Shown here in pieces: positions 1 through 8,417 of a stretch of 64,000 nucleotides of DNA. The position numbers and the translations under genes are program-made. The notes beneath the pieces are model-generated. The model was not told the DNA's origin, searched no databases, and saw nothing but the letters and a program-made list of their open reading frames with translations. Source of the stretch: Streptomyces roseochromogenus subsp. oscitans DS 12.976. Its GTDB lineage: Bacteria > Actinomycetota > Actinomycetes > Streptomycetales > Streptomycetaceae. Position 1 is the stretch's first letter; every line of letters starts with the position of its first letter. The DNA lies in contig NZ_CM002285.1 of the NCBI RefSeq assembly GCF_000497445.1, forward strand, positions 3,873,479-3,937,478, written 5' to 3'.

Positions 1-1127
1 AGCAGACCGGCGGCCAGCAGGGGGGCGCCGACGAGGGCTTCGGACAGACCGAAGGAGTGGTCCTGGGACGCGGTGGCGTGCTGCCGGGTCTGCTGTCCGG
101 CACCGTCGGCACCCGTGCCGGTGGCCGAACCCCGCTGCGCGGGCAGGGACGCATGGCCGCCGCCCTGGGCGTGCCGGTCTTGTCCGTGGGCGTGCTGCCC
201 TTGTTCGTGGGCGTGGTGGCCGGTCTTGTCGTACTGCTGGATCTGCTTCTGCGCGGCATGGGAGATGTGCGCGTCGGGCATCTCGACGAGTTCGCCGCCA
301 TGGGCGTCGCCGGGCATCTCCATGATCCAGCCGGGACGGATCAGACTGGCCTCGGTCAGGCGGGAGCCGTCGGCCTGGAGACGGTCCTTGTTGAGTTCGT
401 AGATCTCCTTGTACCGGCGGCCGTCGCCGAGGTGGCGCTGGGCTATCTCCCACAGGGAGTCGTGGTGGCGGCCCTCGGGCGGCTGGATCCGGTAGAACTT
501 CGTGGCTCCGTGCTTGCCGCCGTCGGCCTTGGCCTGCGCCGCGACGTGGTCGGCCTGTTCGGCGACGGCCGCCGCGGTGGCCTTGGCCTGCTGCTGGGAG
601 AGCAGCCCCGGGGTCTGCTGGGCGGCGGCGACCGTGCCCTTGTGGTTGCCCTCCAGGCCGGAGTTGTGCCCGAGCTGCGACAGCCCGGGCGTGAGGCTGG
701 CGGCGGTGGCCCCGACAAGGAGCAGCGCGGTCACGAGCTGCCGCGCGAGCAGCTGGCTGGGGCCGGCGCCCGGGACGCGGCCCGGCAGGCCGACACCGGA
801 GACGGCGGCTCTGACCTCCACGAGTACACAGGCGGTGAACTGGGCCCAGGCGAGCCAGACGACGACCGTGAGGACGTGCAGGAAGGTCTGCACGGTGATC
901 TCCTGCGTCAGCCAGTCCTGCGACGGCATTCCGTGCGGCAGCGGCCAGCCCACGAAGTAGGCCAGCGCACCGGGTACACCGACGACGAGCGCGAGCAGGG
1001 CGACGAACGCGAGGAACGCCATGACGAAGTCCCCGAACGTACGACGGCGCACGCGCACCGGCTGGGGTGTCCGATTCCGCGGGCCCGTCGAACTTCCCGT
1101 CGAGCCTGATGTGCTGCGTCGCGCCAT
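1..1127 (-). CDS. LysM-domain membrane protein, N-terminal part (runs off window)
   Basis: The ATG at 1125-1127 follows an AGGAAA ribosome site and the frame stays open to the window edge, so about 375 N-terminal residues are visible. There is a basic N-terminus, then two hydrophobic segments (about residues 34-55 and 65-87), another near residues 120-140, and a LysM-type module around residues 215-265 with the typical DSLWEIAQRHLGDGRRY and IYELNKDR motifs. Then comes a His/Gln/Gly-rich linker. In Streptomyces, proteins of this build beside Tad genes often continue into a bacterial transcriptional activator (BTAD) domain, which would lie outside the window (family knowledge, not seen). Cell-wall binding at the membrane is likely. 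It is divergent from nothing here and lies downstream of the pilus operon on the same strand. Confidence 0.8.
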   Translation of the reverse strand, partial: MARRSTSGSTGSSTGPRNRTPQPVRVRRRTFGDFVMAFLAFVALLALVVGVPGALAYFVGWPLPHGMPSQDWLTQEITVQTFLHVLTVVVWLAWAQFTACVLVEVRAAVSGVGLPGRVPGAGPSQLLARQLVTALLLVGATAASLTPGLSQLGHNSGLEGNHKGTVAAAQQTPGLLSQQQAKATAAAVAEQADHVAAQAKADGGKHGATKFYRIQPPEGRHHDSLWEIAQRHLGDGRRYKEIYELNKDRLQADGSRLTEASLIRPGWIMEMPGDAHGGELVEMPDAHISHAAQKQIQQYDKTGHHAHEQGQHAHGQDRHAQGGGHASLPAQRGSATGTGADGAGQQTRQHATASQDHSFGLSEALVGAPLLAAGL

Positions 1128-1433
1128 GGCGGGTTTCCTGGGTCGTATGGGCGGGAAATGTGGTCGGGGTGCTGAGAGCCTACAGAGATCCTATTGACTC
1201 GGACTGACAGCGTCGAAGGGGCGGCAGGGCCGACGCCGCGAACCCAGGCCTGCTCGGGCAGCCTTCGCGCCGGTCACTCGCCGACTCTGCACAAGTTCCG
1301 CACATCCCCCCGCTGTTCCCCAAGTGGCTGTCATACCCCCCTGATACTTTCGTCCATTGCTGCACACACCGACCTCCGGGGGAGACTCGACCGTGGCTCG
1401 CCGCACCCACGAAAAGTTCAGTCTGCCGCGACC
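1128..1433. other. Intergenic gap with no recognisable gene
   Basis: This stretch separates the TadG-like gene from the LysM gene. Short reading frames on both strands show no coherent protein. It directly precedes a relic of the secreted-protein family (1434-1502), so part of it may be decayed sequence from that gene. Confidence 0.4.
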
Positions 1434-1502
1434 CTCCCCTACGGCACCTTCGAGACCACTCAGGACATGAACGTCCAGGAGATCCGGTCCGTCAACCGGT
1501 GA
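1434..1502 (+). pseudogene. 3' relic of the secreted cassette protein
   Basis: The last 22 codons before the TGA read LPYGTFETTQDMNVQEIRSVNR in two overlapping pieces (LPYGTFETTQD and DMNVQEIRSVNR). Sixteen of 22 residues match the C-terminus of the intact protein ending at 10567, including the TTQD, VQEI and VNR motifs. Nothing upstream in this frame resembles the family. I read it as the tail of a deleted paralogue left at the far end of the pilus operon. It is on the plus strand, converging with the TadG-like gene. Confidence 0.7.
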
Positions 1503-1509
1503 GCCCGGG

Positions 1510-1968
1510 TCAGCCGACCTCGTTCTTCGCCACCGAGCTGCCGTGCACGACCACATCGCCGCCGTAGAACAGGCCCGTGAACACCGGCTGGTAGGTCAGC
1601 TGGACCTCGACCTCCACATGCTCGGCGTCGGCCGTGACGCAGTGGGTCGCGCCGACGTCCGCGCCGCTCATGCCCATCTCGCGGGCGAACGCCTTCACCC
1701 GGGCGTCGCAGTCCTGGTACTTGATCGGCGCCGCGCCCTGGTTCTCGTACAGGGCGTCCTTGTCGATGTCCTGGGCGGCGTACCGGGCGGCCTGTTCCGC
1801 GATGTCGGCGGCCCGTTCCCGCTTGGAGATGGACAGGCCGCCGTCGATCACGAAGGCCGCCAGGGAGAGGAAGACCAGGGCGAAGATGATGACCGCGCCC
1901 GCGCCCGAACCCCGGTCGTCCAGGCGGCCCCGGCGCCCGGCCCACCAGGTGCGTACGACGTCTCTCAC
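1510..1968 (-). CDS. TadG-like pilus assembly protein
   Basis: A 152-residue protein with a short basic cytoplasmic start and one strongly hydrophobic segment near residues 23-45 (AVIIFALVFLSLAAFVIDGG), preceded by the DRGSGAGA motif typical of TadE/TadG processing-site-like sequences. The rest is a small extracytoplasmic domain with two Cys (in YQDCDAR and THCVTA) that could pair. TadG/TadE-family pseudopilins are anchored in the membrane and help Flp pilus assembly. It is the last gene of the operon and overlaps the preceding gene by 4 bases (ATGA). Length suits the short actinobacterial version; the von Willebrand domain of proteobacterial TadG is absent. Confidence 0.8.
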   Translation of the reverse strand: MRDVVRTWWAGRRGRLDDRGSGAGAVIIFALVFLSLAAFVIDGGLSISKRERAADIAEQAARYAAQDIDKDALYENQGAAPIKYQDCDARVKAFAREMGMSGADVGATHCVTADAEHVEVEVQLTYQPVFTGLFYGGDVVVHGSSVAKNEVG

Positions 1969-2498
1969 GCGGACCTCCGGTACGGGTCCAGCGGGGAGGA
2001 GAAGCGGGCGGACAGCTGGGTCGGCACATTGAGGCCCAGCGTGGCAAGGCCCCTGACCTGGCAGCTGACCTCCACCGTGAAGAACGGGTCGACATCCGGG
2101 TTGAAACCGCTACTCGTCTGGACCACCGAGACCGGGCCGGAGCAGACGTCCGCCAGATCCGACTCGGCGGCCCTGCGCGCCTCGGACATCGCGAGCGCGT
2201 GGTCCTTCTGGATGGAGCCGGCCCGTGCCGCGTCCCGGGCCGCGCCGTCGATCGCGCCCCGCCCGTCGACGAGTTGCCCGAAGGCCACCAGCACCAGGAT
2301 GAAGAGGATCATCACGGGGGCGAGGATGACCACCTCGACCGTGGACAGGCCCTGGTCGGCGGCGGCCGGTCCGCGTCGGGAGGCGTATCGCCGTCCCAGC
2401 CAGGCGTGCACCGGCTCCCGCCAGGACCGCACCGACCCCCGCCAGGACCGCACCTGTCCTCGCCAGAAGTGCACCCGCCCCCTCGGCCCGGAGAGCAT
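1965..2498 (-). CDS. TadE-like pseudopilin with N-terminal heptad repeats
   Basis: A 177-residue TadE-family protein. The core motif DQGLSTVEVVILAPVMILF (about residues 48-66) has the Glu that TadE/pilin-like proteins carry five residues into the hydrophobic stretch. Two Cys (in LADVCSG and VEVSCQV) lie in the exported domain. The start is fixed by a one-base TGATG coupling to the upstream TadE gene. The first 30 residues are unusual: three 7-residue repeats of the form V(R/H)xWRxx, encoded by about three imperfect 21-base units at 2408-2472. The repeat would sit in the cytoplasm and be rich in Trp and Arg. Confidence 0.85.
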   Translation of the reverse strand: MLSGPRGRVHFWRGQVRSWRGSVRSWREPVHAWLGRRYASRRGPAAADQGLSTVEVVILAPVMILFILVLVAFGQLVDGRGAIDGAARDAARAGSIQKDHALAMSEARRAAESDLADVCSGPVSVVQTSSGFNPDVDPFFTVEVSCQVRGLATLGLNVPTQLSARFSSPLDPYRRSA

Positions 2499-2947
2499 CA
2501 GTTCCCGCCCTCCTTCACGAACCGCTCCACCGGCCCCACCGACCGCGCGTGGACAGTGAGGTCCAGGCCCGGGAACACGGTCGGTATCCGCGCCGAGATC
2601 TCCACCCCGACCGTGTGCTGCTCCGGCTGGACGGTCTGTACGTCCGGTGAGAGCACCAGCTGCGGACCGAGCTGGCGGATGTAGGAGTCGGCCACGCCCC
2701 GCGCCTCACCGCGCCATGCGCCGGGCTGCTCGTCGGCCGTGGCACGAGCCTTGCGGGCCCCCGCCTGGGCCGCGGCCTGGGCCACGTGGTCCGCGAAGAA
2801 GTACAGGGCGAACTGGACGGTCGCGAAGATCATGAAGAAGAGGACCGGCGTGAGCAGCACGAACTCGATCGCGGTCATGCCGGAGTCGGCGGTCCGGCCA
2901 CGTGCGGCCGCCGCCCGGCGGCGCACCCAGCTGCCGAGACTCACCAC
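2498..2947 (-). CDS. TadE-like pseudopilin
   Basis: A 149-residue TadE-family protein. It opens with a basic segment, then DSGMTAIEFVLLTPVLFFMIFATVQFALYFF, split here as the DSGMTAIEF processing-like motif and a following hydrophobic helix at about residues 24-52. The exported part carries no Cys. TadE proteins are minor pseudopilins processed by the TadV-type prepilin peptidase, which is not in this window. It is coupled by one base to the next TadE gene and lies 58 bases after the pilin-like gene, consistent with one transcript. Confidence 0.85.
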   Translation of the reverse strand: MVSLGSWVRRRAAAARGRTADSGMTAIEFVLLTPVLFFMIFATVQFALYFFADHVAQAAAQAGARKARATADEQPGAWRGEARGVADSYIRQLGPQLVLSPDVQTVQPEQHTVGVEISARIPTVFPGLDLTVHARSVGPVERFVKEGGN

Positions 2948-3005
2948 TACCCCGTCTTCCCCGTTCTGTCCTACGACGTTCTACGACGTTCTGCCCTACG
3001 ACCGT

Positions 3006-3257
3006 TCAGCAGGTCTTGTCCGCGCTCGCGCCCTTGATGCAGTCACCGACCTTGGTGGCGCCGCCCTTCAGAGCCTCGTTGATGATCGCGGCCACCACGC
3101 CGACGATCGCCACGACGACCGCGGAGATGATGACCCACTCCACCGCCGAGGCACCGCGGTCCAGTTCACCGGAGCGGGCCCGCTCGACGCGCCCGCGCAA
3201 GAAGGTGACCAGGAAGTCCAGCCCTGGGATCCCGGTGTTGAAGTTCCGTGTGTTCAT
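3006..3257 (-). CDS. Flp/TadE-type small pilin-like protein
   Basis: An 83-residue protein with a 30-residue leader, the motif DRGASAVEWVIISAVVV and one hydrophobic helix (about residues 36-62), ending with a short Cys-containing tail (DCIKGASADKTC) that could form a disulfide. Size and position, just after tadC and before the tadE genes, fit the major Flp pilin or a close relative. The Glu-Trp replaces the Glu-Tyr usual in Flp pilins. A GGGGGA ribosome site lies upstream of the ATG. The 82-base gap to tadC is the largest inside the operon and might hold a processing or attenuation site for higher pilin expression, but I see no clear hairpin. Confidence 0.75.
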   Translation of the reverse strand: MNTRNFNTGIPGLDFLVTFLRGRVERARSGELDRGASAVEWVIISAVVVAIVGVVAAIINEALKGGATKVGDCIKGASADKTC

Positions 3258-3339
3258 TGTGGGTTGTCCCCCATTGTTCTCTCGATACAGCAGTTGGCAG
3301 TAGGTTCGCGCATTTGGGGAAACGCTCAGGGAAGAGGGC

Positions 3340-4263
3340 TCACACCTGGAACACCCGCATCGCCGCCGGGAAGATCAGGAACACCAGGAAGCCGGCGCAC
3401 AGCAGCAACTGTGCCACGAGCATCGACTGGGACTTCTCGCCCGCACTGCCCTCGATCTCGGCGAGTTCGCGGTGCCGCATGGTCTCGGCGCGGGAGGCGA
3501 GTGACTCGCGTACCTTGGCGCCGTCGTCCTGCACCAGCGCCAGGGAGGCGGAGAGGTCCTTCAGCTCCTCCACGCCCAGCTCCTCGCCGAGCATCCCCAG
3601 GGCGTGCCACTGGCTGTGCCCGGTGATCCGGGCGTCGGCCAGTGCGTTGCGGATGCGCTGGTTGGCCCAGCCGTCGGAGATCTCGGCCGCCGCCATCAGC
3701 GCCTCCGGCAGACCGCGTCCGCCGGCCAGGCTCATCGACACCAGGTCCAGGTACGCGCCGATGACCCGGCGCAGGTCCCGGCGCTTGTCGGCCGCGTCCC
3801 GCCGTACCTCCAGATCGGGCAGGAAGAAGAACAGAGCCGCGCACAGCAGGGCTAGCCAGACCGGGATGACCGGGCTGGAGCCGAAGCCCATCGTCCAGAC
3901 CACGGCGAAGAGGAACGGCCCGAAGATCAGACCGGCCACCGCCAGCAGCACCTTGGTCGCGAGGAAGTTCTCCCAACTCCGTTCCAGGACAGCCAGGTCA
4001 GCGCGGAGCGAGCGCTGTTCCCAGCCCTGCTGGAGGTAGAACTCCGAGACGCGGACTCCGACGCGGGCGCGCAGCGAGCCGAGCCGGCCCTGGGCCTCCC
4101 TCGTCTGGCGCGCTGAACCGTACGCCGTTCCGCGCGCCCTCAGCGCGTCGATCCGCGCGACCTGGGCGACCGCGCTGCGTCTGGACGGCATCAGGGCCCG
4201 GATCAGCGCGTAGACGCCCAGACCGAAGGCGACTCCGACGACGATCGGCAGCGTGAGACTCAT
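3340..4263 (-). CDS. tadC: TadC-like inner-membrane platform protein
   Basis: A type II secretion F (GspF)-family protein of 307 residues, platform partner of TadB. I place the start at the ATG in 4261-4263, giving a hydrophobic N-terminus (MSLTLPIVVGVAFGLG) and a 4-base overlap with tadB; a longer frame to 4380 exists but lies inside tadB. Membrane segments are visible near the N-terminus, around residues 100-145 and at the C-terminus (SMLVAQLLLCAGFLVFLIF). The central cytoplasmic F domain contains the LDLVSMSLAGGRGLPEAL motif typical of the family. It works with the CpaF ATPase to assemble pilus subunits. Confidence 0.88.
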   Translation of the reverse strand: MSLTLPIVVGVAFGLGVYALIRALMPSRRSAVAQVARIDALRARGTAYGSARQTREAQGRLGSLRARVGVRVSEFYLQQGWEQRSLRADLAVLERSWENFLATKVLLAVAGLIFGPFLFAVVWTMGFGSSPVIPVWLALLCAALFFFLPDLEVRRDAADKRRDLRRVIGAYLDLVSMSLAGGRGLPEALMAAAEISDGWANQRIRNALADARITGHSQWHALGMLGEELGVEELKDLSASLALVQDDGAKVRESLASRAETMRHRELAEIEGSAGEKSQSMLVAQLLLCAGFLVFLIFPAAMRVFQV

Positions 4264-5210
4264 CCCCGTACCCCCTCTTCCTGGGCCGCCGGCGTGCGTG
4301 GCCGCACGAACAGGACCGCCGACTCGTCCCGGACCAGGAACCGTTCGGGCGTCTCGATGGTGGACAGCTTGCGCAGCCACCAGAAGCCGAGTGCGAACAG
4401 GGCGCAGACCACGGAGAGGACGAGCTGTCCGACGGGGGTGCCGTACGGTGCTACGAAGTCCCGGTTGAAAACGGCGAGTCCGAGGACGAACGCGACCGAC
4501 ACGGCGACGACGATCTGCACCGAGCGCCGGGTGGAGGCGCGTTGGGCCATCACCCGCTGGCGCATGTCGACCTCCTCGCGCGCGGACTTGGCGAGGGCGC
4601 CGAGCACCTGCCGCAGACCGGGGCCGCGCAGCCGGGCGTTGAGGATCAGCGCGGCGACGATGATGTCGGCGGACGCGTCGTCGATCTCGTCGGCGAGGAT
4701 GTGCAGCGCGTCGGGCAGCGGAGTGCGGGCACGCAACCGGTCGACGAGCGCGTCGAGATGGGGCCGCAGGACAGGGGCGGCCGCCCGCGCGGACGCCGGG
4801 ATGGCCTGCTCCAGGCCGACGGCGCCGGCGATGGTGTCGCGCAGGGACTCGGTCCAGGAGGCGAGGGCCTCCACGCGGCGCATGGCGGCGCGCTCCTCGG
4901 CGGCACCGCCGAAGAGCCGGTCCCAGAAGAAGACGAGGACGCCCGCAGCGATGCCCGCCACCGCCCAGCGGGTCAGCAGCAGCACGGCGAGGCCGACGAT
5001 GACGGCGAGCGAGCCGCGCCGCCCGGCGAACCGGACGAGTTCGGCGGCGCGTTCATTGGCGCGCTGCTTCTCGTGCTCGGGCTTCGCGGGCAGGCCGCGG
5101 ATCGCGATCAGCAGCAGCGCGAGTCCGCCGCCGACGGCGACGCCGCTGCCGATGGAGTACAGGACCGCGGTCGAGAACAGGGCCCCGAGTGCGCCGAAGT
5201 CCATGGTCAC
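4260..5210 (-). CDS. tadB: TadB-like inner-membrane platform protein
   Basis: A 316-residue GspF-family protein with N-terminal membrane helix (about residues 15-35), a helix pair around 68-98, a soluble central F domain including AGAVGLEQAIPA and LADEIDDASADIIVAAL, and two C-terminal helices (about 230-250 and 262-280). TadB and TadC form the base on which the CpaF motor acts. The ATG overlaps the cpaF stop by four bases; an in-frame ATG two codons later is possible. Order cpaF-tadB-tadC is the standard Tad order. Confidence 0.88.
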   Translation of the reverse strand: MTMDFGALGALFSTAVLYSIGSGVAVGGGLALLLIAIRGLPAKPEHEKQRANERAAELVRFAGRRGSLAVIVGLAVLLLTRWAVAGIAAGVLVFFWDRLFGGAAEERAAMRRVEALASWTESLRDTIAGAVGLEQAIPASARAAAPVLRPHLDALVDRLRARTPLPDALHILADEIDDASADIIVAALILNARLRGPGLRQVLGALAKSAREEVDMRQRVMAQRASTRRSVQIVVAVSVAFVLGLAVFNRDFVAPYGTPVGQLVLSVVCALFALGFWWLRKLSTIETPERFLVRDESAVLFVRPRTPAAQEEGVRG

Positions 5211-6514
5211 CCCCAGCTTCCGTGGGGCCGGTAGCCCTGGGCCATCAGGTCCTCCAGGCAGGCGATGGGCGCATGCGGTACGACCCGTCCGTCCGGGGCC
5301 TCGGCGAAGATCTCACTGGACAGCACACGGCCGTCGACGCCGTTGACCTCGCGGACGGAGGTGACCATGCGCTGGAGCCGGCCGCCGCTCTGGAAGTTGT
5401 TGCGCCGCTGGATGAAGACGACGAAGTTGACCGCGCCCGCGATCAGCATCTGGCTGGCCTCGATGGGCAGCCGCTCGGACGCCTGCAACGCGTACGTCGA
5501 AATGCGGTTGAAGACCTCGCTGGAGCTGTTGGCGTGGATCGTGGACAGCGAGCCGTCGTTGCCCTGCGACATCGCGTTCAGCATGGTGACGATCTCGTCG
5601 CCCAGCACCTCGCCGACGATGACGCGGGACGGGTTCATACGCAGCGACCGGCGCACCAGCTCCGCCATGGGGATGGCGCCCTGCCCCTCGGAGTTGGGCA
5701 GCCGCTCCTCGAACGCGACGACGTTCGGGTGCAGGTCGGGGAAGGTGTCGAGGCCCAGCTCCAGGGCGCGCTCGACGGTGATGAGCCGCTCGTGCGGCGG
5801 GATCTCGTTGGCGAGCGCCCGCAGCAGGGTGGTCTTACCGGCGTTGGTGGCACCGGCGATCATGATGTTCTTGCGGGCGCGGACCGCGCAGGCCATGAAA
5901 TGGGCGACCTCCGGCGTCAGCGTGCCGTTGCCGACCAGGTCGGATATGAACACCTTGCCCATACGGGCACGCCGGATGGACAGCGCGGGCCGCCGGGCGA
6001 CATCCATGACGGCGGAGAGCCGGGAGCCGTCGGGCAGCCGAAGGTCCAGCTGCGGGTTGGCGGAGTCGAAGGGCCGCGAGGACAGACCGGAGTAGGCGCC
6101 GAGCACCTGTATCAGCTCGATGAGCTCCTCGTCGGAGTCGGCGACGGGCTCGCCCTTCACCTCACGCCCGTCGGCGAATCCGACGAAGACCTGGTCGCAG
6201 CCGTTGATGTCGATGTTCTCGACCTCGGGGTCGTCCAGCAGCGGCTGAAGCCGCCCCACGCCGAACAGCGCGGCGTGCACGGCGGCGGCGTACTGCTCCT
6301 CGGTCTCGGCGTCCAGCGGCGTCCGGCCCGCGTTGATCTCGGCGCGAGCGTGCTCTTCCAGGATCTGCGCGATCACCGCGCGGGCGTACTGCCGCTCGTC
6401 CTCGGTGGACATCGGCGCGACGCCACTGACCTGGTCCAGCCGCCGCTGCTCGGCGATACGGTCACCGGCGTCCTGCCGGAACCGCTTGACCAACTGGTGG
6501 TCGACAGCGGTCAT
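5207..6514 (-). CDS. cpaF: CpaF/TadA-family pilus assembly ATPase
   Basis: A 435-residue type II/IV secretion ATPase. The Walker A motif GATNAGKTT is at residues 221-229, the Asp/Glu box with VERALELG near 248-255, and the Walker B-like strand SRVIVGEVLGDE at 296-307. His residues follow in STIHANSS. The N-terminal domain (1-140) matches the size of other CpaF proteins. It hydrolyses ATP in the cytoplasm to power pilin insertion or extraction through TadB/TadC. It overlaps both neighbours by four bases, so translation is probably coupled throughout. Four overlaps in a row make this a tight operon block. Confidence 0.93.
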   Translation of the reverse strand: MTAVDHQLVKRFRQDAGDRIAEQRRLDQVSGVAPMSTEDERQYARAVIAQILEEHARAEINAGRTPLDAETEEQYAAAVHAALFGVGRLQPLLDDPEVENIDINGCDQVFVGFADGREVKGEPVADSDEELIELIQVLGAYSGLSSRPFDSANPQLDLRLPDGSRLSAVMDVARRPALSIRRARMGKVFISDLVGNGTLTPEVAHFMACAVRARKNIMIAGATNAGKTTLLRALANEIPPHERLITVERALELGLDTFPDLHPNVVAFEERLPNSEGQGAIPMAELVRRSLRMNPSRVIVGEVLGDEIVTMLNAMSQGNDGSLSTIHANSSSEVFNRISTYALQASERLPIEASQMLIAGAVNFVVFIQRRNNFQSGGRLQRMVTSVREVNGVDGRVLSSEIFAEAPDGRVVPHAPIACLEDLMAQGYRPHGSWG

Positions 6515-7662
6515 CGGCCGGCCTCCGCGTGACCCTGCTGGGGCTGGTACGGCGGCTGCGACTGGCCTTGCTGCGGCTGGTGGGGCCCGCCTTGGTGGGG
6601 CTGCTGAGCCTGGGGGTGGCCGGCTTGCTGGGCCTGCTGAGCCTGGGGGTAGCCGTAGCCGCCTTGCTGAGCCTGAGGGTACCCGCCCTGCTGGACCTGG
6701 GGATGTCCGCCCTGCTGGGGCTGCTGATGCGCGCCCTGTTGGGCCTGGCGGTACTGGACCTGTTGGGCCTGTTGGGCCTGGGCCTGCTGGGCCTGCTGGG
6801 CCTCGGGGTACCGGGTCTGCTGAGCCTGGGGGTACTGGGTCTGCTGAGCCTGGGCGGAGACGGCCCAGGCTGCGCCGTACTGCTGGTTCAGATCGGCGGC
6901 GATCTTGCGGGCCGAGCGGACCAGCAGAGACTTGTCGAGGCGGCCGCGCTTACGGCCGGCCAGCATGTCGGCGCCGGCCGGGTCGTCCGCGAGGGTGCCG
7001 ACGACCCGGGCGCCGGTCTGGGCGTGCACCAGCATGTCGTTGACCTGGTTGACGAGCTTGCCGGAGCCGGCCGGGTCGTCGATCAGAACGACACCGATGA
7101 GCGGGGTGGCAAGGGCGGCGGCACCGCGCGACCCCCCGTGCAGCCGCGTGGACAGGTGGGCGGCCCGGTCCCGGACCCGGGCCAGCGCCTCCGGCTCGGT
7201 ACGGGAGAGGAGCAGCACGAGCGCCGCGTGCGGGAACAGCTCGACGGCCGGGGTGTCGCCGCTGATGCGTCCGCAGTCGGCGATGACGTCGGCGGGCGCC
7301 TGGGGCGAGTCGGCGAGGGAGGCGAAGGAGCGTCCGAGGGTCGGCCACAGGCTGGCGAGCCCGGCGGCCTGCTCGGCTATGCCGAGGCCCACGAGTACCT
7401 CCAGCCCGCCGCTCAACGGCTGGACGTGGTCCCACAGTTGATCGGGCACCAGCCCGCGCCGGGCGGTCGCGGCTATCGACAGCAGGCCGGTGTTGGGGTT
7501 GAGCGGCCCACCGTGCGCGGCGGTACTGCGGTACACGAGGTCACCGCCCGCCGGGTCGGTCTCGGCGAGCAGGACACGGCGCGGCCAGACCGCGGCGAGC
7601 GCGACGGCCGCCGTGGTGACACCGGGGGAACCCTTGTCGGCGGCGAGAGCGATGAGCGCCAT
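6511..7662 (-). CDS. TadZ/CpaE-like MinD-family ATPase with Gln-rich tail
   Basis: A 383-residue protein. Residues 1-255 form a MinD/ParA-like fold with a deviant P-loop (DKGSPGVTT, residues 9-17) and the ADPAGGD-like motif ETDPAGGDL. There is no receiver-like N-terminal domain as in many CpaE/TadZ proteins. TadZ places the pilus machine at a site in the cell. The last 125 residues or so are low complexity, made of QAQQ, YPQAQQ, GGYPQ and HQPQQ units, and probably disordered. The low-complexity DNA (6530-6880) is prone to slippage and its length may vary between strains. Its stop overlaps the cpaF start. Confidence 0.8.
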   Translation of the reverse strand: MALIALAADKGSPGVTTAAVALAAVWPRRVLLAETDPAGGDLVYRSTAAHGGPLNPNTGLLSIAATARRGLVPDQLWDHVQPLSGGLEVLVGLGIAEQAAGLASLWPTLGRSFASLADSPQAPADVIADCGRISGDTPAVELFPHAALVLLLSRTEPEALARVRDRAAHLSTRLHGGSRGAAALATPLIGVVLIDDPAGSGKLVNQVNDMLVHAQTGARVVGTLADDPAGADMLAGRKRGRLDKSLLVRSARKIAADLNQQYGAAWAVSAQAQQTQYPQAQQTRYPEAQQAQQAQAQQAQQVQYRQAQQGAHQQPQQGGHPQVQQGGYPQAQQGGYGYPQAQQAQQAGHPQAQQPHQGGPHQPQQGQSQPPYQPQQGHAEAGR

Positions 7663-7679
7663 GGGGTGGGGGCCGCCTT

Positions 7680-8417
7680 CTAGTTGCCGGAGCCGGAGAC
7701 GTGCACGACGGCGATCGCTTGGTCGGAGGCGGCGCGTGCCACGGCGGCGGCGTCGGCCTGGTCGACGATCAGGGTCAGCGAGAGATTGCCGGTGCTGATG
7801 GTGGCGTCGCCGGCGTCCTTCATGTTCCCCACCTTGGCGGTGGTGAGGGGATCGCCGGAGGAACCAGAGGAGGAGCCGGAGGAGGCGCCGGCACCGGTGC
7901 CGGTCTTGCTCGAACTGGAGCTGCTGCTGCCGACGTTGTAGACGGCGACCGTGTCACCGGGCTGGATGTCCGCCGGGTACTGGCCGTCCTTGAGGGAGAC
8001 ACCGACGACGGCCTTGCCGGCCGGCAGCACATTCCCCTTGGTGAACATCTGGCCCACGACGATAGTGCCGGGGTAGATCGTGGTCCGCGCCTTGTAGTCC
8101 TTCAGGGCGCCCAACTGGTCCCACCGGACGTAGTCGATGCTGCTGTCGTCGGCGACCATCACGGACGTGGAGTTGCCGCTGTTGACGGCCTGCCCGGCCT
8201 GGATCGGCTGCGTCACCTTGACGACCTCGATCCGGTTCCCGGCACGCAGCACCAGCGTGGTCGCGCCCAGCGCACCGAGCAGGATCAGCAGCACCGCGAG
8301 CGCGGCCAGGGCGGGCTTGCGCTCCCGCGGCGGAGTGGGAAGCCGCTCGCCGACCGTCCCCTGAGCCGCAGCACCGGCCCGACCGGCGCCAGCCCCCGCA
8401 CGCTCTTGGATCTTCAC
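7680..8417 (-). CDS. SAF-domain CpaB/RcpC-like pilus protein
   Basis: A 245-residue protein with a cytoplasmic start, one membrane helix at about residues 34-60 (ALAALAVLLILLGALGATTLVL), then an extracytoplasmic SAF-type domain (KVTQPIQAGQAV ... PGTIVVGQMF ... VGVSLKDGQYPADIQPGDTVAVYNV). CpaB/RcpC proteins carry this domain and act on the outside face of the Tad machine. A Ser/Gly-rich linker (SSSSSSSKTG) interrupts the C-terminal half. The start is GTG with a GGGGAG ribosome site. It is the first gene of the Tad operon; its stop is 17 bases before the TadZ-like gene. Confidence 0.75.
   Translation of the reverse strand: MKIQERAGAGAGRAGAAAQGTVGERLPTPPRERKPALAALAVLLILLGALGATTLVLRAGNRIEVVKVTQPIQAGQAVNSGNSTSVMVADDSSIDYVRWDQLGALKDYKARTTIYPGTIVVGQMFTKGNVLPAGKAVVGVSLKDGQYPADIQPGDTVAVYNVGSSSSSSSKTGTGAGASSGSSSGSSGDPLTTAKVGNMKDAGDATISTGNLSLTLIVDQADAAAVARAASDQAIAVVHVSGSGN

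Noticed and set aside
4264..4380. Longer TadC start at 4380
   Set aside because: The extra 39 residues overlap tadB and look like shadow translation; ATG 4263 gives a normal hydrophobic start and a 4-base overlap.
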